Source: Piscinibacter sp. XHJ-5
GTDB taxonomy: Bacteria; Pseudomonadota; Gammaproteobacteria; Burkholderiales; Burkholderiaceae_C
Assembly: GCF_029855045.1 (NCBI RefSeq)
Contig: NZ_CP123228.1
Coordinates: forward strand, 5,146,001-5,210,000
Length of the DNA stretch: 64,000 bases
Reading direction: 5' to 3'
Part shown: piece after piece, positions 17,973-25,383 of the stretch
Numbering within the stretch: the first letter of the stretch is position 1
Layout of the letters: each line of letters starts with the position of its first letter
Notes under the pieces: model-generated
What the model saw: only the letters and a program-made list of their open reading frames with translations
What the model was told of the DNA's origin: nothing
The model's database searches: none
Translations under genes and position numbers: made by a program

Positions 17973-18183
17973 CGACGGGCGACGCTCCAGGCCGTCAGCC
18001 GATGACCCCAAAGGGACAGACGTGCATGTCCCCTTCGGCCATGCTCATCGTCGCCAGATGAAGTCGTCGCGTACTCGCCCCACCGGGAGATGTCGTCAAT
18101 GTCTCCTCCGTCGACATTGCATTCGTCGAATCACAGAGCCCAAGCGCAGCGCGGGCCCCACTTCAACCGATGAGGAGCGATTC

Positions 18184-19140
18184 ATGACCATCCTTGCAGG
18201 CAGCATTGCCGTTCCGCCCTTCCACTTCGTGAGGCGCGCGCTGATGTGGTGGCTTCTGTTCGTCGCGCTGACCGTCGCCTTGCCCGCCTTCGCGCAGGCT
18301 CCCCAAAGCCGGTTCGCCGACGTGAACGGCGTCAAGCTTCACTATCTCGTGGCCGGCAAGGGAAGCCCTGTCGTCGTGCTGCTTCACGGCTACACCCAGA
18401 CCAGCCACATGTGGCTGCCACTGATGAAGGAGCTGGCGAACACACACCTCGTCATCGCGCCGGACTTGCGCGGCATCGGAAGATCCTCCCGGAACCACGA
18501 GGGCTACACCAAGTCGGTGATGGCAGAGGACGTCCATGCACTTCTGACGAGCCTGAGCGTGGGACCGATCCGAATCGTGGGCCATGACATCGGCCTCATG
18601 GTCGCGTATGCCTATGCTGCCCGGCACCCGGCGCAGGTCGAGCGCATCGTGCTGATGGATGCCTTCCTGCCGGGAGTGGGCGACTGGAAGCAAGTGTGGC
18701 TGCTGCGCGACCTGTGGCATTTCCACTTTTACGGCACAACTCCGCTTGCGCTCGTCGCCGGCCGCGAGCGCACCTACTTCGAGCACTTCTGGAACGACTT
18801 CGCCGCCGACCCCAAGCGCTCGATCCCGGAAGCCGATCGCCGCATCTACACCAAGGCGTACTCCCAACCCGGCGCCATGCGCGCGGGCTTCGAGGTGTTT
18901 CGCGCATTCGAGCAGGATGCGGCGGACTTCGTCACGCTCGCCAAGACCCCGCTGAAGATGCCCATGCTCGTGCTGACGGGTGAAAAGGCTTCCGGCGAGT
19001 TCCTCATCACCCAGGCGCGACTCGTCGCCGCCAACGTCGAAGGCACCGTCGTCAAAGGCTCGGGGCACTGGCTGATGGAGGAGGCGACCGAGCAGGTCGT
19101 CCCGAAGCTGGTCGACTTCCTGCGAGCGCCTTCACCCTGA
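18184..19140 (+). CDS. Secreted alpha/beta hydrolase, epoxide hydrolase/dehalogenase-like
   Basis: An alpha/beta-hydrolase of 318 residues with an N-terminal signal peptide (MWWLLFVALTVALPAFAQA, cleavage near residue 38). The oxyanion motif HGYTQTSHMW is at about 69-78. The nucleophile elbow is GHDIG with Asp135 rather than Ser, which points to epoxide hydrolases and haloacid/fluoroacetate dehalogenases. The catalytic His is in GSGHWLMEE near the C-terminus. The ATG at 18184 has GAGGAG upstream. The substrate is unknown. Confidence 0.88.
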   Translation: MTILAGSIAVPPFHFVRRALMWWLLFVALTVALPAFAQAPQSRFADVNGVKLHYLVAGKGSPVVVLLHGYTQTSHMWLPLMKELANTHLVIAPDLRGIGRSSRNHEGYTKSVMAEDVHALLTSLSVGPIRIVGHDIGLMVAYAYAARHPAQVERIVLMDAFLPGVGDWKQVWLLRDLWHFHFYGTTPLALVAGRERTYFEHFWNDFAADPKRSIPEADRRIYTKAYSQPGAMRAGFEVFRAFEQDAADFVTLAKTPLKMPMLVLTGEKASGEFLITQARLVAANVEGTVVKGSGHWLMEEATEQVVPKLVDFLRAPSP

Positions 19141-19374
19141 CCCGTAGGAGCACATCGACAGCGCTCTCGTGCAGGACGTGCGGCCATAGGCTCAATGCGC
19201 ACATCTCGACGAGGATCATCCAATGAGAAGTCGTATGCACGCCAAGGACCACTTCCTGCGTGACATCGAGTACGCCCATGGCGCAAGTTGCTCGAGTGAA
19301 GACGGTCTTCTTCGCCGTCGGCAAACGACGCGCGCAGCGAAGCGGGTCGATTGCGCGCCTAGCGATCAGAAGAA

Positions 19375-19409
19375 GCAAGCCCGGACCGACGTCGTCGGTC
19401 CGGGCTTGC
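19375..19409. terminator. Strong hairpin, probable transcription terminator
   Basis: A perfect 16-bp inverted repeat, GCAAGCCCGGACCGAC, with a GTC loop and its reverse complement. There is no clear U-tract on either side, so it could also be an RNA processing or protein-binding hairpin. Confidence 0.5.
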
Positions 19410-19478
19410 ATGTTCAAATCTCGATGATCGAGGAATGAGCGCCTCAGGGTTAGATCTATTCGAGACTTTTTGTCCCGG

Positions 19479-19502
19479 TGGTTGCGGGGGCATGATTTGA
19501 AC
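19479..19502 (-). repeat. 3' fragment of a tRNA-fMet-like gene (possible att scar)
   Basis: Read on the minus strand, this is the end of a tRNA: T-loop GTTCAAATC, acceptor stem GCCCCCGC and a genomic CCA. It matches the 3' end of bacterial initiator tRNA as I remember it, with one difference. The rest of the tRNA is absent and the T-stem is mismatched. tRNA 3' ends are the usual crossover sites of integrating elements. Confidence 0.45.
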
Positions 19503-19748
19503 TTGTGGATGACCGCTTACGGCGCAAGAGGCGAGTGACCGTTCATGGCCGGCAAGAGCCCGCCAGTGGACGGATCCGACCGTCAAGTTAGAGCCGCGCA
19601 GCAGCCGCTCGGTCAGCCAATGACGGCTGACAGCTGCGAAGCTGCCCACCGGTGCCAGCATCCCACCGGTCGTGACCGACCCTGAGCGGAAGTTCGGGTC
19701 GTGCGAATCAACGCCACAAAGCGGACCTTCGGGCGCCGCGAGCCAAGA

Positions 19749-19826
19749 GGCTAACGTTCAACGTAAGGGGTGGCCGACAGCTGGCGAAGCCTGCTGTTGC
19801 AGCTTCCCTCGATGGCATGGTTAGCC
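19749..19826. repeat. attC-like imperfect inverted repeat
   Basis: GGCTAAC at the left end and GTTAGCC at the right end are reverse complements. The 64 bp between them are partly self-complementary (AGGG..G...G.CAGC.GG on both arms). Size and ends resemble an integron cassette recombination site, but the ends do not fit the strict RYYYAAC/GTTRRRY consensus. Confidence 0.3.
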
Positions 19827-19880
19827 CGCGGGTGGCCCTCGAGACATTCCGCCTCGTCATTCCACTTCAGGAGCTGTCTC

Positions 19881-20375
19881 ATGCCCCCTTCCCGCCTCGC
19901 CCTGCTTGCCACCGCCGGCGCACCACTGGTCGCCGCCGCCGTCGCTGCAGGAGCACCGTCCGCCGCGTTGCCCACCGACGTCGCCCTCCTCGTGCGGCGC
20001 GCCACCGAAGCGCACGAAGTCCTCATGCAGGGGGACATCGAGCGCTACCGCGCCAAGATGCCGCTCGCCGACGACTTCACGCTGATGGCACCGTTCGGCG
20101 GCCCGCCGACCCGCAGCGGCCGTTACACCGAAGAACAGTAGGCGGCCATCGGCCGCTTCTTCCGCGCCGGCCGCGACTCGACGCTGGAACTGGTGCAGTC
20201 CTACCGTTCCAACGACCTTATCGTGCTCGCCGTCATCGAGCGATCCCACGTCGCGGTGGGCCAGCTGCCGGCTCAGGACTGGGCGTTGCGCGTCACCCTC
20301 GTGTTTCGAAAGGACGGCGACAGCTGGGTCCTCGCTGACCGCGCTGCGCACGCGGCCCGGCCGATTCCTGTCCGG
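19881..20375 (+). pseudogene. DUF4440/SnoaL-like (NTF2-fold) protein, interrupted by an in-frame stop
   Basis: The frame opens with MPPSRLALLATAG and an Ala-rich, signal-like segment, then ATEAHEVLMQGDIERY and ADDFTLMAPFGG, a pattern of the SnoaL/DUF4440 NTF2-like fold. A TAG codon at 20139-20141 stops it after RYTEEQ. The same frame continues with AAIGRFFRAGRDSTLELVQ and LRVTLVFRKDGDSWVLADR, the rest of the domain. One base change therefore broke an otherwise intact domain. The gene begins about 55 bp after the attC-like repeat. Confidence 0.7.
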
Positions 20376-20384
20376 CGGTCGCGG

Positions 20385-20640
20385 AGAATGATGCTCGTGC
20401 TGCTCACGCCCGAGGCGGCGGTCTCCATCCTGCGTGCCCCGCTGCACGGCCTGCACGAGTGCCGCGTGCCGCTCGAACAGCTGTGCGGCACGCCAAAGCA
20501 GCGACGCCTGCGCGACGGCGTGCGGTTGGCGGCCTCGCGCGATCGGCGACGCCTGCGACGTGATGTTCGACGGGGCCGTGCAGACCTCGGCCTCGTGCCC
20601 CCACGGCCTGCTCGTTGCCCCCGCGCGGCGCGGCCCTAGA
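20385..20640 (+). pseudogene. AraC-family regulator fragment (N-terminal domain piece)
   Basis: In the same frame as the preceding NTF2-like relic there is LVLLTPEAAVSILRAPLHGL followed by ECRVPLEQL. This matches the segment VALLTPLGLLQAFRTPVEGL / DCRLPLAYF of the AraC relic at 31252-32197. The helix-turn-helix domain is missing and the tail turns into Arg-rich noise. It is a deletion remnant joined to the end of the NTF2-like gene. Confidence 0.5.
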
Positions 20641-20872
20641 GACTGGGCCAGGGCGTGGTGACAACGACGCGCTCTTCGTCGTACGCACGCATGCGTCGCT
20701 CCAGGTCATCGTGGTCGCATGCGGCGCTCAGGTACCGGGTGCGCGGATCGCAGCGCCCGGCCATGAGCCTGCGGGCCTCGGAAGCGATGCGCTGCAAGGT
20801 GGCGGCCAGCAGGGTCTCGTCGGGCGCGCGCCTCTGCCTGAGGCGCAGAGGGTGGAGCGAGGCGACACGCAT
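20636..20872 (-). CDS. Small DUF3563-like protein
   Basis: A 78-residue protein with the segment DPRTRYLSAACDHDDLERRMRAYDEE, which resembles the DUF3563 signature (RYL...D..DLERRMR). Function is unknown. The ATG lies two bases after the stop of the cupin gene, with AAGGA upstream, so it is translationally coupled to it. A second protein with the same core lies at 39089-39247. Confidence 0.55.
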   Translation of the reverse strand: MRVASLHPLRLRQRRAPDETLLAATLQRIASEARRLMAGRCDPRTRYLSAACDHDDLERRMRAYDEERVVVTTPWPSL

Positions 20873-20874
20873 GT

Positions 20875-21294
20875 TCAATCCTTGTGCGTCAATGAAGTGC
20901 CTGGCGCGCCGGCATAGACCACCAACAGCTTGACGGACGCCGCGCCCACGTTGCGACCGTTGTGCGATGTGTTGACGACTTCCGCGAACGCTTCGCCGGC
21001 ACCGAAACGGCGGGAGCTGCCGTCTCGCAGCGTCACCTGCAGCGTTCCTTCCAGCACCATGGCGAAGGACGGAACAGGATGCTGATGCCATCCGGTCTCC
21101 GCGCCGGGCTGAATCTCGATGTTGAGCACGGTCACCTCGCCCGCCCCGCTGGGATAGACGATGGGCTTTCCATCCCAGCTGTTGACGGCCTTCAGAACTT
21201 GCGTCGCCGCGACGGGGGGCATCGCTTCTGCGGCAAAGCCTGACAACGAGACGAGCGATGTGCACAGCAGAGCACAAGTGAACCTTTTGAGCAT
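20875..21294 (-). CDS. Secreted cupin-domain protein
   Basis: A 139-residue protein with a signal peptide (LKRFTCALLCTSLVSLSGFAAEA) and one cupin barrel. The first cupin motif is GAETGWHQHPVPSFAMVLEG, supplying the metal-binding His, His and a downstream acidic position. The second, weaker motif is around NTSHNGRN. It probably binds a metal in the periplasm; substrate unknown. The ATG at 21294 starts the signal peptide; upstream codons in the open frame are unlike protein. The 19-bp TGTCGC-N6 element (21351-21369) is 56 bp upstream. Confidence 0.82.
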   Translation of the reverse strand: MLKRFTCALLCTSLVSLSGFAAEAMPPVAATQVLKAVNSWDGKPIVYPSGAGEVTVLNIEIQPGAETGWHQHPVPSFAMVLEGTLQVTLRDGSSRRFGAGEAFAEVVNTSHNGRNVGAASVKLLVVYAGAPGTSLTHKD

Positions 21295-21350
21295 GATTTC
21301 AATCCGGGGTGTTGAGACAGGCGGGATCATGCACAGCCGGTGTGCACGCC

Positions 21351-21369
21351 GTCTTGTTCGATTGCGACA
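21351..21369 (-). promoter_or_regulatory. TGTCGC-N6-TCAAGAC element, site A
   Basis: Minus-strand TGTCGC-AATCGA-ACAAGAC lies 56 bp upstream of the cupin gene, pointing toward it. It has one mismatch to the consensus shared by eleven upstream regions in this window. Confidence 0.6.
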
Positions 21370-21429
21370 ACGGTTGACGCAGTCGCGGCCCGCCACGGCC
21401 TGTCGTCGAGGCACGGGGCGCCAGCGGCC

Positions 21430-21448
21430 TGTCGCGGATTTTCAAGAC
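21430..21448 (+). promoter_or_regulatory. TGTCGC-N6-TCAAGAC element, site B
   Basis: TGTCGC-GGATTT-TCAAGAC, a perfect match to the consensus, lies 54 bp upstream of the GST gene and points toward it. It is divergent from site A; the two are 60 bp apart. Confidence 0.65.
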
Positions 21449-21502
21449 CGCCGGCTTCGCCGCAGCGACAGTACCGGCTCTCATCAACCGCTGCCATCCC
21501 CC

Positions 21503-22108
21503 ATGAAGCTCTACTATTTCCCGGGCGCCTGCTCGCTCGCGGCCCATATCGTGATGCGCGAAGCCGGCATCGAACCCCAACTGATTCGCGTCGACCTCGC
21601 GACCCACACCACGGCCGACGGTGCGGACTTCAACACCATCAACCCGCGCGGCTATGTGCCGGTGCTCGAGCTGCCCAGCGGCGAACAGCTCAGTGAAAGT
21701 GCAGCCATCCTTCAGTACCTGGCCGATGTCGCGCCGCAGGCCGCGCTGGCCCCAGCCAGCCCTGGCATGGAGCGCTACCGCCTGCAGGAGTGGCTGTCGT
21801 ACTGTGCGTCGGAGTTGCTCAAGACGATCGGCCCGCTGTTCAACCCGGCGCTGCACGAGGGAACACGCCACGGCCTGGTCCAGCGCCTGACGGCTCGCCT
21901 GGTCTGGGCCGACGCACAGCTCCGACACCGCGACTTCGTGCTCGGCGACCGTTTCAGCGTGGCCGACGCGTACCTGTTCGCCGTGCTCGGCATGCTGCGC
22001 ATCGTGGGCCTGAAGTTGGCCGACTGGCCGGCGCTGGCCGTGCACAGCGCTCGCGTGGCCAGCCGCCCCGCGGTGCAGGCCGCGCTTCGCGCCGAAGGCC
22101 TGGTGTGA
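21503..22108 (+). CDS. Glutathione S-transferase (GstA-like)
   Basis: A 201-residue cytosolic GST, the normal length. The thioredoxin-like N-terminal domain starts MKLYYFPGACSLAAHIVMRE and includes the cis-Pro motif GYVPVLEL and the glutathione gamma-Glu contact QLSESAAILQYLAD. The all-helical C-terminal domain has GDRFSVADAYLFAVL, the conserved N-capping box. This is the beta-class pattern of E. coli GstA, in which Cys10 is the active residue; Cys10 is present here. Its stop overlaps the methyltransferase start (TGATG). Confidence 0.92.
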   Translation: MKLYYFPGACSLAAHIVMREAGIEPQLIRVDLATHTTADGADFNTINPRGYVPVLELPSGEQLSESAAILQYLADVAPQAALAPASPGMERYRLQEWLSYCASELLKTIGPLFNPALHEGTRHGLVQRLTARLVWADAQLRHRDFVLGDRFSVADAYLFAVLGMLRIVGLKLADWPALAVHSARVASRPAVQAALRAEGLV

Positions 22109-22818
22109 TGGCCGAGAAGGCCTACGCACCGCATGGCGCGGCGTTGCTGGATTGCTTTCGTGGGGACGCCTCGGCCACGCTGATCTGCCACCAGGACGGC
22201 ACACGCGATGATGTCCCCGCCGCCTTCTGGCTGCGCGACACCGTCCACCCGCTCGAAAGGCAGGCGCTAGCCGCGTGCCTTGGCACCGTGCTGGACCTGG
22301 GCGCCGGCGCCGGCGTGCACACGTTGGATCTGCAACGCCGCGGCTTCGATGTGACGGCAATCGACGTGTCGGCGCAGTGCGTCCAGATCATGCGGGAGCG
22401 TGGCGTGCACAAAGCCGTGGCGGCCGACTTCCAGACATTCAACGGTGGCCCGTTCGACACCATCGTCTGCCTGTGCAACGGCCTGGACAAGGTGGGTCGT
22501 CTGACCGACCTGCCGCGATTCCTGGACCGCATGCGCCGCCTGCTTGCACCTGGTGGGCAGCTGCTCGCCGACTCGTTCGACGTGCGGGTCGGCGCCAGCG
22601 CCGACCTTCGCGTCGACATGGCACGCAAGCAGGCGGCGGGGCGCTACTTCGGTGAACTCGATCTTCGGTTCGAATACAAGGGCCGCGTCGGAGCACCGTT
22701 CTCGGTCCTCCAGATTGACCCTCAGACGCTCAGCCGCATGGCGCAGCGCTTGGACTGGCGCTTCGAACTGCTCGCCAACGACGGAGGTCACTACCTGGCT
22801 CGCCTGCAACCCCATTGA
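22108..22818 (+). CDS. Class I SAM-dependent methyltransferase
   Basis: A 236-residue methyltransferase. Motif I is VLDLGAGAGVHTLDL at about 61-75, the acidic end of strand 2 is VTAIDVS, and the later LAPGGQLLADSFD corresponds to motif III. The substrate is unknown. The ATG overlaps the GST stop by one base, and its own stop is 8 bp before the next gene, so the three genes form one operon. Confidence 0.87.
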   Translation: MAEKAYAPHGAALLDCFRGDASATLICHQDGTRDDVPAAFWLRDTVHPLERQALAACLGTVLDLGAGAGVHTLDLQRRGFDVTAIDVSAQCVQIMRERGVHKAVAADFQTFNGGPFDTIVCLCNGLDKVGRLTDLPRFLDRMRRLLAPGGQLLADSFDVRVGASADLRVDMARKQAAGRYFGELDLRFEYKGRVGAPFSVLQIDPQTLSRMAQRLDWRFELLANDGGHYLARLQPH

Positions 22819-22826
22819 CCTACCCC

Positions 22827-23276
22827 ATGGAAACGTCCCACCTTTTGCTCCTCGTGTGGTCCGCGCTCTCGTTCTGGGAGCTTGGCCAGATCTGGTTTGC
22901 TCAGATCGTGATCTACCCCCTGTTCGCCCGCGTCGGTGAGTTGGAGTACGTGGCCTATCACCGCTTCTACTCCAGACACATTGCGCTGCCCGTGATCCTG
23001 CCCGGCTTTGCCACCTTCCTGCTCCCTATCCCGCTGTCCCTTTACGGCCCAGCTGTTCCGGGCTGGATGAGCAGTGCGAACATCGTGGCCGGCATCGTCG
23101 GCCTGCTCGTGACGGTTCTGCTGGAGATTCCGCGACACAACCGGCTCGAGAGGAACGGCAAGAACGCCTCCACGATCGCCGAGTTGATCCGCTACAACTG
23201 GCCACGCACCCTGTCAGTTTCGGCGCAGTCGATGATCACGTTCTTGATGCTCGTGCACGTGTTCGACCAAGCCTGA
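22827..23276 (+). CDS. Four-helix integral membrane protein of unknown function
   Basis: A 149-residue inner-membrane protein with about four hydrophobic helices (for example HLLLLVWSALSFWELGQIWF, LPVILPGFATFLLPIPLSL, ANIVAGIVGLLVTVLLEI and SMITFLMLVHVF). The conserved-looking polar sites RHNRLERNGK and YNWPRTL lie between helices 3 and 4. It resembles DUF1772-type membrane proteins only loosely. I use the ATG at 22827 rather than a TTG at 22815. It ends the GST-methyltransferase operon. Confidence 0.72.
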   Translation: METSHLLLLVWSALSFWELGQIWFAQIVIYPLFARVGELEYVAYHRFYSRHIALPVILPGFATFLLPIPLSLYGPAVPGWMSSANIVAGIVGLLVTVLLEIPRHNRLERNGKNASTIAELIRYNWPRTLSVSAQSMITFLMLVHVFDQA

Positions 23277-23657
23277 CGCGCCCCAGCCTGCGCACTCGTC
23301 CCGTCACCCACGGTCAGTGCGTTCGCAGCTGGGAAGCGTCGGTCCGCTAGATGCTGAATCAAGTTCAGGTCAGTGCCAAGCATCGTCACACCCGTGACTG
23401 CAAGGGCCAGTCCCCCAAAAAATCCCCCAGGCAAAGAACTTGCTGTGCACCCTGCTGTCGCATGGCACGACAGTCGTCGTTCGACCCGTTGCCGATCTCA
23501 GCGTCGCGCGTTCAGTTGCCGGTAGTGGCGACGCGCCCATCCGTTCCTGAATGATTGCGACGGAATGGTTCGCACACCAGCTATCCCTTGTCGCAAGGTA
23601 TCAAGACGAGCCGCGCGCCATTCGCGACACTGAGCGCCCGATCCACGAGACCACGCC
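23277..23657. other. Intergenic stretch upstream of the HpaI-type aldolase
   Basis: No coding sequence is supported. The stretch contains the 19-bp regulatory element at 23589-23607 and an A-rich run flanked by C5 tracts near 23410-23432. Nothing else was recognised. Confidence 0.5.
23589..23607 (+). promoter_or_regulatory. TGTCGC-N6-TCAAGAC element, site C
   Basis: TGTCGC-AAGGTA-TCAAGAC, a perfect match, lies 50 bp upstream of the HpaI-type aldolase and points toward it. Confidence 0.65.
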
Positions 23658-24524
23658 ATGCCTAACATTTCCCGTCGCACGATGCTCGCCGCCTCTTCCA
23701 TGGCCGGAAGCGCACTGGCACTGCCCCCAGTTCTGCCTGCCGAGCCAGCTGCCGCTTCACCCCCCGCCGGAGCCAGGCCGGAAGGCGTGACGTTCGGCAT
23801 CGGCCTGACGTCACCTTCGCCCGAGCTGGCGCAGATCTGCGCTCACGCGGGATTCGACATCGTGATGATCGACATGGAGCATGGCCCCATCTCGATCGAG
23901 ACGGCGCACCGGATGGTGGCCGCGATGGTCGGATCGAAGGCCGAGCCTTGGCTGCGCGTGACGCACAACGATGCAGCGCAGATCAAGCTGGCGCTCGACA
24001 CCGGCGCCCGCAACGTGGTTGTGCCGATGGTCACGACACGGGCCGAGTGCGAGACGGCGGTCGCGGCAGCGAAGTATCCGCCGCAGGGCATCCGTGGTTG
24101 GGGCCCGTTCCGGCCCCAGTACGCATGGCAGACCAACATGTTCGACTACGCCCGGCGCGCGAACGCTGAAACCCGGGTGACGGTACTCATTGAACATCCG
24201 CGCGCCATTGAGAACCTCGACGCGATTCTCGACGTGCCAGGCCTCGGCGGGGCGCTCGCCGTGCCGTTCGATCTGGCCGTGAACATGGGCTACGCAGACG
24301 GTCCGGCCCATCCTGAAGTGCAGAAGGCATTGGCATTGGCATCGGCCAAGATCGCCCGGAAGGGATTTGCACCGATGAGCTTCGCGGTGACGCCGCAGCA
24401 GGCGCGGCTGGCGCTGGCGCAAGGCGTGAAGTTCCTGTTCCTCGGCTTCGACACGATGTTCGTTCCGGCGGCGCTGCAGGGCTACATCGCCCAGCTTGCG
24501 TTGCCTGCGGGCCGTGCGGCGTAG
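23658..24524 (+). CDS. HpcH/HpaI-family aldolase/citrate lyase with Tat signal
   Basis: A class II pyruvate aldolase-like protein of 288 residues. The core has FDIVMIDMEHGPIS (metal-ligand region), LRVTHNDAAQIKLALDTGA, VVVPMVTTRAE and a second acidic site GALAVPFDLAVNMGY. Relatives cleave 2-keto-3-deoxy or 4-hydroxy-2-oxo acids to pyruvate and an aldehyde. Unusually, the N-terminus is a twin-arginine signal (SRRTMLAASSMAGSALALP), which implies export as a folded metalloprotein; most family members are cytoplasmic. Confidence 0.86.
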   Translation: MPNISRRTMLAASSMAGSALALPPVLPAEPAAASPPAGARPEGVTFGIGLTSPSPELAQICAHAGFDIVMIDMEHGPISIETAHRMVAAMVGSKAEPWLRVTHNDAAQIKLALDTGARNVVVPMVTTRAECETAVAAAKYPPQGIRGWGPFRPQYAWQTNMFDYARRANAETRVTVLIEHPRAIENLDAILDVPGLGGALAVPFDLAVNMGYADGPAHPEVQKALALASAKIARKGFAPMSFAVTPQQARLALAQGVKFLFLGFDTMFVPAALQGYIAQLALPAGRAA

Positions 24525-24666
24525 TTCTTCGACTCGGTGGCCGGACGGTTGGGAAGGAGAGCTTGCGGAATGTCCGATCTCTGCGCCGTTGACCAGGCCG
24601 GCCTGCATTGGCGGTGCCCGACGTTGTGGGACCCCGATAGAGCGGCAATACCGCAGGAGTGTGGAT

Positions 24667-25153
24667 GTCCGATTCGCTGGAACGCAAGTTGAGGAGCACC
24701 AGCATCACGTCGATGAGCGGCGTGGTGTTGATGGCCTCGATGCCCGTCTTGGCAATGAAGCGGAAAGCACTGCATTCCTTGAGCGTCTTGGCCGCGTCGC
24801 CCAGGCTGGCGTGCTTGAAGAAGCCCTTGCGCGCCGCCTTGGCTTCGCCGGAGATCTTCAGGCTCTCGTACAGCTTGGTGATCAGGATGTACCAGCTGCC
24901 CATCGACATGATCACCGGAATGATCAGCGTGCCCTTGGCCACGAAGTCGCCTTGCGCCTAGAGCGCCGACAGGCCATAAGGGTTCTCGACGGTTTTCTTG
25001 GCTGTCGTGGCGACCGGCGCGATGGCGACCGCCGGCGGTGCCTAGCTCTGGTCCGCCGCAGATGCGGCTTGAGCAAAGGACAGGGTGGGCTACCAGCGTC
25101 GCGCTGGTGATCGCCGCCAGCACGGCGGCGCGAACGAGTTGAATCAGAGACAT
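24667..25153 (-). pseudogene. exbB: exbB relic fused to an exbD fragment
   Basis: From the ATG at 25153 the frame reads MSLIQLVRAAVLAAITSATL, an ExbB-type signal. It continues through APPAVAIAPVATT and NPYGLSAL into FVAKGTLIIPVIMSMGSWYI and FRFIAKTGIEA, the ExbB/TolQ membrane region. Two TAG codons interrupt it (after SADQS and SAL), and a deletion after IEA joins it to INTTPLIDVMLVLL, the start of ExbD. ExbB/ExbD drive TonB. This copy cannot work. Confidence 0.8.
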
Positions 25154-25301
25154 GGTTCCTCCGAGGACAGCTGCCGACCTTGCTGTCATGGTCGCTGTGC
25201 GGCGGGATCGAAGCGTGGCGCAGTCCCGGGCTGCCGGTGCGACCGACGGAGACGCTGGACGCTGCTGCGTCAATTGAACCTGCAAGGGTCGGCCGCGACG
25301 A

Positions 25302-25320
25302 TGTCGCCGACGTTCAAGAC
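25302..25320 (+). promoter_or_regulatory. TGTCGC-N6-TCAAGAC element, site D
   Basis: TGTCGC-CGACGT-TCAAGAC, a perfect match, lies 63 bp upstream of the glycosyltransferase gene and points toward it. Confidence 0.65.
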
Positions 25321-25383
25321 TCGCCGCGGTCCTAGGCAGAACACTGGGCGCCACACGCACTCCACTGCAACGTGAGCGACCCG

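Larger units (their letters stand above)
19141..19748. other. Non-coding stretch with hairpin and tRNA fragment
   Basis: No gene is convincing here. A 71-codon open frame at 19223-19438 lacks a ribosome site and family features. The stretch holds a strong hairpin (19375-19409), a tRNA-fMet-like 3' fragment (19479-19502) and low-complexity GC-rich sequence up to an attC-like inverted repeat that begins at 19749. Confidence 0.5.

Noticed and set aside
19223..19438. 71-codon plus-strand ORF
   Set aside because: It has no ribosome site and no family features, and it runs through the strong hairpin at 19375-19409.
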